The position numbers were made by a program, and so were the translations under genes. This document shows, in pieces, positions 1-6,752 of a stretch of 64,000 bases of DNA. Position 1 is the first letter of the stretch. The number at the start of each line of letters is the position of its first letter. This stretch comes from Nocardia vinacea (lineage in GTDB: Bacteria; Actinomycetota; Actinomycetes; Mycobacteriales; Mycobacteriaceae). The DNA is taken from contig NZ_CP109149.1 in the NCBI RefSeq assembly GCF_035920345.1, positions 4,836,001 through 4,900,000 of the forward strand, given 5' to 3'. The notes beneath the pieces were generated by a model that saw nothing but the letters and a program-made list of their open reading frames with translations, did no database searches and was not told the DNA's origin.

Positions 1-139
1 ACGGCCACGCGGCCGCACCCTGAGGTTCGACGGTCGGTGGCCGCAGTGATCTTGCGGGCCATCGCAACCACGGCGGGACTGGACTCACCCTTGCCGGACC
101 CGGCGGCGGCTTCGACGGCGACCAGGACGGTGTGGCGGA
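1..139 (-). pseudogene. 3' fragment of a duplicated small conserved gene
   Basis: The minus strand encodes a stretch nearly identical to the C-terminal part of the intact protein at 1693-2097, with shared motifs such as TVLVAVEAAAGS and KGESSPAVVAMARKITAA. Homology stops near position 139, where the intact gene continues towards its N-terminus. At the other end the copy lacks about 81 bp that in the intact locus (about 1627-1708) carry the last codons, the stop and the downstream hairpin. Homology then resumes over positions 1-38, matching 1589-1626, and may continue beyond the window edge. This is a truncated duplicate, not a working gene. Confidence 0.75.
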
Positions 140-144
140 TAGCG

Positions 145-658
145 TCATTCGAGTTCGCGTCCGGCCAGCCATAGTTGTTCGAAGTGCCCGATCGCGGCCC
201 GGACGAATGTCGATTCGTCGATGCGGAATCCGCTCAGCTGTTGGGTGGTTCCGGTGGTGAAGGCGAGGAAGGCGACGGCGTCGTCGAAAATTTATCCGGT
301 AGCGCGCCCGATGTACCTCGGCGAGCATCGCGGCGTAGAACTCGCTGTCGGACAACGGCTTCAGCGTCGCACTCGCGAGCGGCGCGCGACCGCTGAGGGC
401 GGCACTGTCGATGCCGCGCGATCGGTCGGCTCGCATCCAGCGCTGCTTCCACTCCGAGCTATCGCCGCCGCACCCTTCGACGAACGCCTGTGTCTGCTCC
501 CAGGATGGGAACCGGTGCCCATTGAGTATCGCGGACACGGTAGCGGAACTTGCATTGATCGCAGCGGCGAGCACTCGATATTTCGGACGGCCCGCGGCGC
601 GGTGTAGTTCCCTGAGCGACAAGGCGAAGCTGTCGGTCGGCCGGTCCCGGTGTGACAA
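145..658 (-). pseudogene. XRE-type HTH regulator, one-base frameshift
   Basis: Read from a possible TTG at 658, the product has a helix-turn-helix region (RVLAAAINASSATVSAILNG, then FPSWEQTQAFVEGCGGD) typical of actinobacterial XRE/Xis-like regulators. Near 287-290 a run of four A on the plus strand shifts the frame. Removing one A joins the front part to a continuous C-terminal reading frame (DDAVAFLAFTTG, FEQLWLAGRELE) that stops at 145. The repaired protein would be about 170 residues. Either the gene is a recent pseudogene or the base is a sequencing error. The start is uncertain because the only upstream ATG lies in another frame and no strong ribosome-binding site is visible. The C-terminal family is not recognised. 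Confidence 0.6.
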
Positions 659-753
659 GCGGCCTGTACCGCAATGCGAGGTTTATCCATGCCCACCCGG
701 ACGACGCCACGCACGGGACCGACGAACATAGGTGGTTCAGTGTGCGGTGGCGG

Positions 754-1356
754 TCAGCACTGTACGTCCACATCAGGGGCATTCGCGGCGAAGGATACGT
801 GCACGTGGTCGTAGTGATTTGCGGTCGGGCTCCCTCTGTCTTCCATGTACGACCAGCCGTTGCCGTCGTTGTATCGCTGCCGCCAGATCACGTAGGTCAC
901 ACCGAAACGCTGCTGATTGGCCAGCACGAATTCGGCGATCGCATCGCCGTGTGCGGAATCAGATGTCATGAAATCGACTGCCAGGCCGGCGCCGTGATCG
1001 CCGTCGCCACGGCTCAAAGCACCGCCGATGTCGGTGATCCCGAACATCTTTCCGAGGAAGTTTCCCACCTGTGCAACATGCGGTCGGGTGCCGGCGAGTT
1101 CGGTCGAACACGGGACGCGTAGGTGTTTGATGTATTCCTCGGCCGACGGTGGTAGTTGCTCGGCCGCAGCTGCCGGTGCCGGCTGTGCCGTCGACGGCGC
1201 GGCGGCAGGGGCTGCTTGGACCGCGGCATGCTGAGCGGTCGGGCTCGCCACCCACAGCACGACCGCGACAATGGCAGCGATGCCACACGCAGCCACAACC
1301 ACAGCTAGCGGAGTGCGCTTGCGGCCTACCGGACGTCTGCGGTGTTGACCAGGCAT
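754..1356 (-). CDS. Secreted M15-like (D-Ala-D-Ala carboxypeptidase-fold) protein
   Basis: This 200-residue protein has an arginine-rich N-terminus, one hydrophobic segment (about residues 16-38, signal peptide or anchor) and an Ala/Pro-rich linker. The C-terminal domain carries the metal-site pattern of the peptidase M15 / ARB_07466-like fold: H-x-x-x-L-A-V-D-F (HGAGLAVDF) and a final HYDHVHVSF. Family knowledge suggests zinc-dependent cleavage of cell-wall peptides outside the membrane, but this subgroup is poorly characterised. Two Cys residues (VPC.. and the C-terminal VQC) could form a disulfide in the exported protein. It is a single gene read from the AT-rich stretch near 1357-1410. 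Confidence 0.75.
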   Translation of the reverse strand: MPGQHRRRPVGRKRTPLAVVVAACGIAAIVAVVLWVASPTAQHAAVQAAPAAAPSTAQPAPAAAAEQLPPSAEEYIKHLRVPCSTELAGTRPHVAQVGNFLGKMFGITDIGGALSRGDGDHGAGLAVDFMTSDSAHGDAIAEFVLANQQRFGVTYVIWRQRYNDGNGWSYMEDRGSPTANHYDHVHVSFAANAPDVDVQC

Positions 1357-1692
1357 AATATTGATTACTGGCTATCGTTGGGGACACGTCACCGATACAT
1401 TACGAAATGATCTCGGAAATGTCACGCGGACATGGCCAGGTGCCGCCGACGTGGAGGACCCATCACGGTGGTCCGTCCATCGGCTTCAGCCCGAACGCGA
1501 TCACACCCGCCTGACCTCCAGACCCGATCCAGCACCCGGCTACCGTGCGGTGAATTCACTCTTCTGGCCGCCTATTGCGCGTTTCTTAACGGCCACGCGG
1601 TCGCACCCTGAGATTCGACGGTCGGTGGCCCAGTCGCGGGGTCCGGACAAAGACCCCGCGACCAGCTACCAGCTGCGCCGACCCCGCACCCG
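1357..1692. other. Intergenic region, no gene seen
   Basis: These 336 bp separate the start of the M15-like gene from the stop of the gene at 1693. The part next to the peptidase start is comparatively AT-rich (ataatattgattactgg) and probably carries its leftward promoter. The other end holds the hairpin at 1633-1662 and the 38-bp tract (1589-1626) that recurs at the window's left edge. No convincing reading frame was found. Confidence 0.6.
1633..1662 (-). terminator. Stem-loop downstream of small conserved gene
   Basis: A perfect 11-bp GC-rich stem (GTCGCGGGGTC paired with GACCCCGCGAC) encloses an 8-base loop, 31 bp past the stop at 1693. No T-run follows, so it resembles the short-tail hairpins common in high-GC actinobacteria. 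It is absent from the truncated duplicate at 1-139. Confidence 0.6.
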
Positions 1693-2097
1693 TCAGGCGG
1701 CGTCGAGGGCCGCGGTGATCTTGCGGGCCATCGCAACCACGGCGGGACTGGACTCACCCTTGCGGGACCCGGCGGCGGCTTCGACGGCGACCAGGACGGT
1801 GTCGCGGAAGTTGTCGGCCTCGTCCGGATGCTGGGTGCCGAGCAGGCTCATGGCCGCGGTCAGGCTCGGCAGCACCTGGTCGGCGAGTTCGGCGACGGAC
1901 TTGCCCGGCAAGTGGATGTCCTTGGACTTGGCGGCGAGCACATGCCCGACCAGCCCGGTCGCCGAGGTCAGGGCAATGGAGCCGTGCGTGATGCCTTTGT
2001 GCGGCGCACCGGAGGCGGCCATCAGCGACACTGCGCCGTAGGCGGCGGTGCGCAGGGTGCTCTTGTCCTGGTCGGTCAGGGTGATAGTGATGGACAT
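1693..2097 (-). CDS. Conserved protein of unknown function
   Basis: A 134-residue, alanine-rich soluble protein beginning MSITITLTDQDKSTLRTAAYG. The ATG at 2097 is preceded by GAGGAG at a good distance, so an upstream in-frame extension is unlikely. The sequence looks mainly helical, with no membrane segment or signal peptide. I recognise no domain. The central region (AASGAPHKGITHGSIALTSATG) and the C-terminal KITAALDAA are its most distinctive parts. A degraded second copy of the C-terminus lies at the window's left edge. It is transcribed alone and ends at a strong stem-loop. Confidence 0.75.
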   Translation of the reverse strand: MSITITLTDQDKSTLRTAAYGAVSLMAASGAPHKGITHGSIALTSATGLVGHVLAAKSKDIHLPGKSVAELADQVLPSLTAAMSLLGTQHPDEADNFRDTVLVAVEAAAGSRKGESSPAVVAMARKITAALDAA

Positions 2098-2551
2098 GTC
2101 GTGTACTCCTCGAAATCGGTTGTGGCACTGTGTCGGTGCCGGTCGTTTTGTTCGATGTACACACTTTCGCCATGCTGACTGACAGCGACCTGACACACAC
2201 CTGACACCCCCACTGACACCGCGACCGGCATCAACACACCAGCCAACCCGCTGACGATCACACAGGCCGAGACCCGCTGTGGCTCAGGACATCCTGCAAT
2301 TGCGACCCAGCCATAGCTGGCGGCGGATACGCAGCAAAGTAACGGGCACGGCCCACTGCCGCATTGCCGATCTCGCGAACGCACTGAAATCAGCGTAAGT
2401 CGTTTTGTGTCAAGCGGTCCGGTCGGTGCCCTGTGGTCTGTCGTCGTCCCGGCATAGCGGTAATGGGGTTGATCCCGGCAGCGTGTAATCGGGTTGTGTG
2501 ACGACAGGTCGGGGCTGCCCATGATTTCCGGCGAGATCACCAGGTGTCTCG
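2098..2551. other. Intergenic region upstream of small gene, to candidate IS end
   Basis: About 450 bp without a convincing gene. Next to the start at 2097 is an AT-richer stretch likely to hold its leftward promoter. Between about 2170 and 2220 the motif CTGACA/CTGACAC recurs at irregular spacing. The remainder is ordinary high-GC sequence up to the candidate end of the IS110-family element. Confidence 0.45.
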
Positions 2552-2590
2552 ATGCCGCGTGGGGCTCGCCCCGACCGACCGCTCGACGAT

Positions 2591-2606
2591 CCGCCTGTTC
2601 AGGCGG
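2591..2606. repeat. Small hairpin overlapping the transposase stop
   Basis: CCGCCTGTTCAGGCGG forms a 6-7 bp GC-rich stem with a tiny loop and includes the transposase stop codon (2599-2601). It may be a terminator or an end-proximal structure of the IS. Confidence 0.35.
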
Positions 2607-3955
2607 CGGTCGAGATCATGGCGGCCTCGGTTGTGGTGGTGCCGTGGGTGGCGATGTGCGGGTTCCAGGGTTGTCTGGTGGTGACCACGGCGTGGAGTTG
2701 GCGCAGGATCGCCGCGGCGATCACGGCCTGAGCCTGGGTGGGAGTGAGCGGGTTCGTCTCTCGGGTGGTCAGATGCCGGTAGCGGGCGGCATAGACGGGG
2801 TTGGCGCGTTGGGTGCCCCACACGCCTCGCCAGGCAGCCAGCCGCAGTCCTGGGCGCCCGGCTCCGGTGAGCCGGGCGCGGCCGGTGAAGCTCCCGGATT
2901 TCTTCTCCCGGGGTGCAAGACCGGCGTGTTTGACTACCGCTCGCGCGGTCCGAAACCGTGCGGGGTCGCCGGTTTCGGCCAGGATCGCTGCGGCCCCCAC
3001 TGCGGACAGTCCGACGATCGAGGTGACCAGCTCGGTGAGCCGGAGCTCGTCGAGCACGCTAACCATGCGGGTTTCGGTGTCGGTCAGGCGTCGCTTAGTG
3101 TCTGCCCAGTCTTCGAGCAGCAGGTGCACTCGTTCCAGCGCACCGCGCCGGTGGGCGAGCACTCCGGCCGGATCATCCAGTGCCGCAAAGAGTTTGCTGG
3201 TGATCCGAAAGCACGGTCGCTTCGCGCCCGCGCGGGTGACCTCGCCGCGGACGAGGCGTTCGAGCCGGTCTCGGCCCAACCGGCGGGTGCGGGCGAAGTC
3301 GGCGCCGCCGCGGCCGCAGATCACTCGCAGTGCTGCCATCCAGGTCCGGGATTTGAACGGCTGCTGGGCGGCTTCGAGCGCGGTCGGCCACACGCATTCG
3401 AGCAGGGCCCGGATCTGCTGGACTTGCGCTACCAGCTCGACCAGCAGTCGTTCGCGACGGGCACCCAGATGCCGCAGCCGACCCCAGGTTTCATCGACCG
3501 GCTCAGGTGCATAGCAGCGCAATTGCGCGGTCAACCGCGCGATCAGCACCGCGTCTTTGTCGTCGGTTTTGTCGGTGGTGAGATCCTCAGCACGACGCGA
3601 CCAAGCGGTCATCGCTGGCTGCACACACGAACAACATGTTCCGGTCGGCGGCCAGCTGTCCCAGCACTCGCCACCGATGTCCGGTCGGCTCACACGCCAC
3701 CGTCGCCCCGGTGAATCCCGCGGCCCCGGCACGGGCGCCGGCCCAGTCCAAAGCAGCACCCATATCCCAGGCACGGCAACGGAACGTCTTGCGGGCCAGC
3801 ACTTTCGAGTCATGGTCACAGACCACGACCATCTGTTTGCGGTCGGCCAGATCAATCCCGACGATCGCGTTCTCGGGCGGCACCAACGCCCGCAGCCCGC
3901 TCATACGCATGTTGCGGTTGCGATCACCCCGGGACACACCGCTACCGTTACTCAT
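2599..3955 (-). pseudogene. IS110-family transposase, frameshifted
   Basis: The N-terminal part starts at ATG 3955 behind GAGGAGG and carries the RuvC-like DEDD region: D in AIVGIDLADRK and E in ATVACEPTGHRW. It runs into TGA at 3587 (LVASC-stop). The adjacent frame continues with TTDKTDDKDAVLIARL (the remaining Asp residues) and a C-terminal Transposase_20 domain (IVGLSAVGAAAILAETGDP; GSFTGRARLTGAGRPGLR). Deleting one base near 3595 restores ...LVARAEDLTTDK... and a protein of about 451 residues. No slippery heptamer is apparent at the shift, so an inactivating insertion or sequencing error is more likely than programmed frameshifting. Confidence 0.85.
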
Positions 3956-4044
3956 GCAACGTCCTCCTGCTCTTTGCGATGGGACACCAAGCCCGACAAG
4001 CGCATCAGGAGGACGTTCCCCACGTCCAGGAAACCGACGCACTA

Positions 4045-4129
4045 AACGTCTTTCTATGCCGCGTGCCGGTCGTGCGTGAACCACAGTGGTTGAGGCACAA
4101 GCGATCTCGTCGAACGTCTTTCTATGCCG
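4045..4129. repeat. Pair of 17-bp direct repeats at the IS end
   Basis: The sequence aacgtctttctatgccg occurs exactly at 4045-4061 and 4113-4129, 68 bp start to start. The first copy overlaps the candidate IS boundary repeat. Both lie just outside the transposase start and upstream of no other gene. Confidence 0.7.
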
Positions 4130-4203
4130 ATATGCGCGCACTGATGCCGCCCGAAGCAGCCAGGGGCGGCCGCTCGATCCTGTGGGCGGGAGCGTGCTGC
4201 GTG

Positions 4204-4959
4204 CTAGCGGGTGGCGCCGAACGGGATTGTGTTGCGTGCGTTGCGCAGGATCGATGGCAGTCGTGAGGCGTGTGTGATCGCGCGGAACTGCCAACTGTCT
4301 TCTGCGGGAACGATTCCTGCCGACTGCATGGCGTCGAGTAGGTCGAAGAGGGTCTCGCCCTCGTACATGCGGCCGTCGGGGGTGAAGTGGTAGCGGTCGA
4401 CGGCGGTGCATTGGACGAAGGTCCCGACACCATGGATCGCGGGCGCGGACTCGTCGTAGGGGTAGAACCGCAATGGTCCGTCGTGGTGTCCACTGCCGAT
4501 GTAGCGGATGACTATTCGGGTTTCGCCCTCCGGTGTGATGTCGATGTAGACCTGCCCGGGCAGCGGGTCGTAACGCCAGTCCGGGATGGCGTCGAAGAAC
4601 GCGAAGTTGTATGTGACGAACTCCTCCTGGCCGACCATCACACGACCGAAGGTGGTCGGATCCTTGTATCGGAGGTCGTCGGTGTACAACTCATTGTTGC
4701 GCGACATGTCCCGTGCCAGCCAACTCCACCAGTACTTCTTCGCCCATTCCAACATCCAGGCGATATCGACACCGAAGGTCTTGTAGTGCTGGATCTTTCG
4801 TTCGAAGTCGACGAACCATTGACGGGTCATGGCATTGAGCTCGTCCTCGGTGAGCACCGGGACCCGGCCGCCTGCGCGGTTGCCTGCCAGAAACTGCGGT
4901 AGCGGCTGCCGCAGGCGCGGTTTCGCCAGTGCCTGCTCGAACAATGCTTCGTCGAACAT
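4204..4959 (-). CDS. NTF2/SnoaL-like protein
   Basis: This 251-residue soluble protein begins MFDEALFEQAL, with AGGAG placed well before ATG 4959. After an N-terminal helical arm (about 1-60) it shows the pattern of a SnoaL/NTF2-like cone: aromatic-rich helices (WMLEWAKKYWWSW), then strands containing VTYNFAFFDAIPDW and HHDGPLRFYPYDES. Family members are small-molecule isomerases, cyclases or hydratases, or binding proteins. Nothing here fixes the substrate. It is transcribed away from the TetR gene at 5075, and the two share a 74-bp inverted repeat. It is therefore the probable target of that regulator and may handle, or be induced by, the regulator's ligand. Confidence 0.6.
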   Translation of the reverse strand: MFDEALFEQALAKPRLRQPLPQFLAGNRAGGRVPVLTEDELNAMTRQWFVDFERKIQHYKTFGVDIAWMLEWAKKYWWSWLARDMSRNNELYTDDLRYKDPTTFGRVMVGQEEFVTYNFAFFDAIPDWRYDPLPGQVYIDITPEGETRIVIRYIGSGHHDGPLRFYPYDESAPAIHGVGTFVQCTAVDRYHFTPDGRMYEGETLFDLLDAMQSAGIVPAEDSWQFRAITHASRLPSILRNARNTIPFGATR

Positions 4960-4987
4960 GTGCCGGCTCCTTCTTCATCAGGTGAAC

Positions 4988-5061
4988 CGCCAACAGGAAA
5001 CGGCCAATTCTAGTTCATGATGGCATGGCATCATTCTAGAATCAACCGTTTCCAGTTGGCG
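4988..5061. promoter_or_regulatory. 74-bp imperfect inverted repeat, likely operator
   Basis: The left arm (CGCCAAC, GGAAACGG, ATTCTAG, ATGATG) is mirrored in order by CATCAT, CTAGAAT, CCGTTTCC and GTTGGCG, centred near 5025. Only short spacers differ. It fills most of the gap between the divergent NTF2-like and TetR genes and ends just before a GGGAG ribosome-binding site at 5065. The nested dyads would allow several repressor dimers to bind. Confidence 0.8.
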
Positions 5062-5074
5062 TTCGGGAGTCGAA

Positions 5075-5773
5075 GTGACAGAAGAAGGACCAAGCGGCGG
5101 AGCCGATATGTCGTCGCCCCCTACTGCCAGGCAGTGGCGCGGCCAGTCCTTGGCCGACCGCTCGCTCGTCCGCCGGCGGCAGCTGTTGCAGGCCGGATAC
5201 GAACTGCTCGGCGTCGGCGGAGTCGCCGATGTCACGGTGCGGGCGGTCTGCCGACATGCCGAGCTGAGCCCGCGCTATTTCTATGAAAGCTTCACCGACA
5301 CAGACGAATTGATCGTCACCATCTACGACGAATGCAATAGCGAACTCGCGTCCACTATCGCCGCTGCGGTGCCGCGGGCAGATCTGGCGGAGTCTGTGCG
5401 GACCGCGATCGATGCCGCGGTCCAGTATTTCGAGACCGACATTCGTCGTGTCCGGGTTCTGCTGCGGGAACCGTTGACCAGCCAATTGCTCGCCACGCGG
5501 CGAGCGGCCGTGGCACCGGCTTTCCTGACCTCTATCATGGCGGCCGCTGGGATGACCGACTTGTCACCGCTCGGCGACGCCGAACTCGCCATGTCCGCCA
5601 GTGCGCTGTCCGGCGCGCTGGTATCGCTGATGCTCGACTACACCGACCAGCGTCTCGCTGTCACCGCCGCCCAGGTCGCCGACTATGCGACCCGACTCGT
5701 CCGGGCCACCGTGCTCGACCTGTCGTTGCCGAAACAGACCGCGGACCCACATGGCATCGGCTGCGACGAATGA
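5075..5773 (+). CDS. TetR-family transcriptional regulator
   Basis: A 232-residue regulator from GTG 5075 (GGGAG upstream), or 221 residues from ATG 5108, which also has a GGAG. The N-terminal HTH is typical of TetR: RRRQLLQAGYELLGVGGVADV, then TVRAVCRHAELSPRYFYESF. The remainder is a helical ligand-binding and dimerisation domain with a C-terminal patch like other actinobacterial TetR_C members. It is divergent from the NTF2-like gene, and the 74-bp inverted repeat between them makes autoregulation plus repression of the neighbour the simplest model. The ligand is unknown. Confidence 0.9.
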   Translation: MTEEGPSGGADMSSPPTARQWRGQSLADRSLVRRRQLLQAGYELLGVGGVADVTVRAVCRHAELSPRYFYESFTDTDELIVTIYDECNSELASTIAAAVPRADLAESVRTAIDAAVQYFETDIRRVRVLLREPLTSQLLATRRAAVAPAFLTSIMAAAGMTDLSPLGDAELAMSASALSGALVSLMLDYTDQRLAVTAAQVADYATRLVRATVLDLSLPKQTADPHGIGCDE

Positions 5774-5894
5774 CGGATCGAGCCGCAAATCATCCGGTAG
5801 TGCCGCCCGCGCGGGCGATTCGGTCGAGCCACAACCATTGAGCGGCAGGCAATCTCGCCGGAACGCTCGCTCATGCCCAGAATGCTCTGGGAGC

Positions 5895-6542
5895 TCACAG
5901 TCTGAACAGCCGACCGACCATGTCGGTTAGGTCATCCTCGGACATCGCGGTGCCGACCTCGATAGCAGGCAATTGCAGGCGGGCGGTGTCCTTACGAAGA
6001 CGGTCGGTGAACATCCGGTCGCGTTCGAGCAGGTTCCGTGCGGCGCGCTCCGGGTTGCCTGTTCTGCTGGGGATTTCCCAGCCGCGCCGGTCGAACGAGG
6101 CCCGGCGGAACTCGGGCGTGGGCAGCAGCCACACGCTGTGGTCAACGGTAGTGAGCAGGGGCTCGACCAACCGTGGCAGCAGGCGGAATCCCTCGGCGAT
6201 GACACCGGTTTCGGTGGACAAACCCAATAGGTCCTCGGCGATGAAATCGAAACCTTCGCCTCGGAACCAGTGGAATGTTTCCAGCATTGTCTTCGGCGGC
6301 CGGTTCACCCAGCGTTCGTCCATATCCATCGCGAGAAAGCTGCTGAGCGCGGGAGCGTCCTCCGGCGTGCTGCGCGCGGCATGGTCGCGCATCGCGTCGT
6401 CGGTCGAGTACACCTGCAGGCCGTACCGCGCCGCGAGATTCCGGGCGATAGTCGTTTTGCCGGCGCCGCTGCCCCCACCGATCCACCAGACGTGTCGTAG
6501 CCGTGCTCGCAGCTCAGCCGCAGTGCTAGATCGGGTGCCCAT
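5895..6542 (-). CDS. P-loop nucleoside/small-molecule kinase-like ATPase
   Basis: This 215-residue protein has a clear Walker A motif (GGGSGAGKTT at about residues 21-30), followed by YSTDDAMRDH, where the Asp pair suits a kinase substrate or Mg site. The overall length and an arginine-rich lid-like region (RRGWEIPSRTGNPERAARNLLERDRMF) resemble adenylate/shikimate-kinase-type P-loop kinases or AAA_33-like proteins. The substrate cannot be told. I chose ATG 6542; a TTG 18 bp upstream is possible. It stands alone, convergent with the TetR gene. Confidence 0.7.
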   Translation of the reverse strand: MGTRSSTAAELRARLRHVWWIGGGSGAGKTTIARNLAARYGLQVYSTDDAMRDHAARSTPEDAPALSSFLAMDMDERWVNRPPKTMLETFHWFRGEGFDFIAEDLLGLSTETGVIAEGFRLLPRLVEPLLTTVDHSVWLLPTPEFRRASFDRRGWEIPSRTGNPERAARNLLERDRMFTDRLRKDTARLQLPAIEVGTAMSEDDLTDMVGRLFRL

Positions 6543-6752
6543 TCGACCGAGTATCCACAACCGGATCTGCCCGAACCAAGCACCATCGCGGCCATCAGCT
6601 CATGCTGCTCATCGAGCGCTTCTATGACAGCATTCGGCAGCCGACTTCAGCCTGCCTGCCCAGGACGTGTGGGATAACAGCCGGACAGGTCGACCAGGTG
6701 GCGAAGTCGTCGAAGGTTTCCTGGGGAGTAGGCAGAATCTGCGTTTTCGGTG

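Larger units (their letters stand above)
2552..4065 (-). mobile_element. IS110-family insertion sequence (candidate limits)
   Basis: The element contains a frameshifted IS110-type transposase gene. A 10-bp direct repeat, atgccgcgtg, lies at 2552-2561 and 4056-4065, about 1.5 kb apart, which suits IS110-family length (roughly 1.2-1.6 kb). The family lacks classical inverted repeats and cuts at a short core. I therefore infer the ends from this repeat alone; they may be off by tens of bases. Non-coding flanks inside these limits are about 110 bp before the transposase start and 47 bp after its stop. Confidence 0.5.

Noticed and set aside
3587..3600. Programmed -1 frameshift in the IS110 transposase
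   Set aside because: No A/T-rich slippery heptamer or following structure is obvious, and IS110 transposases normally use a single frame.
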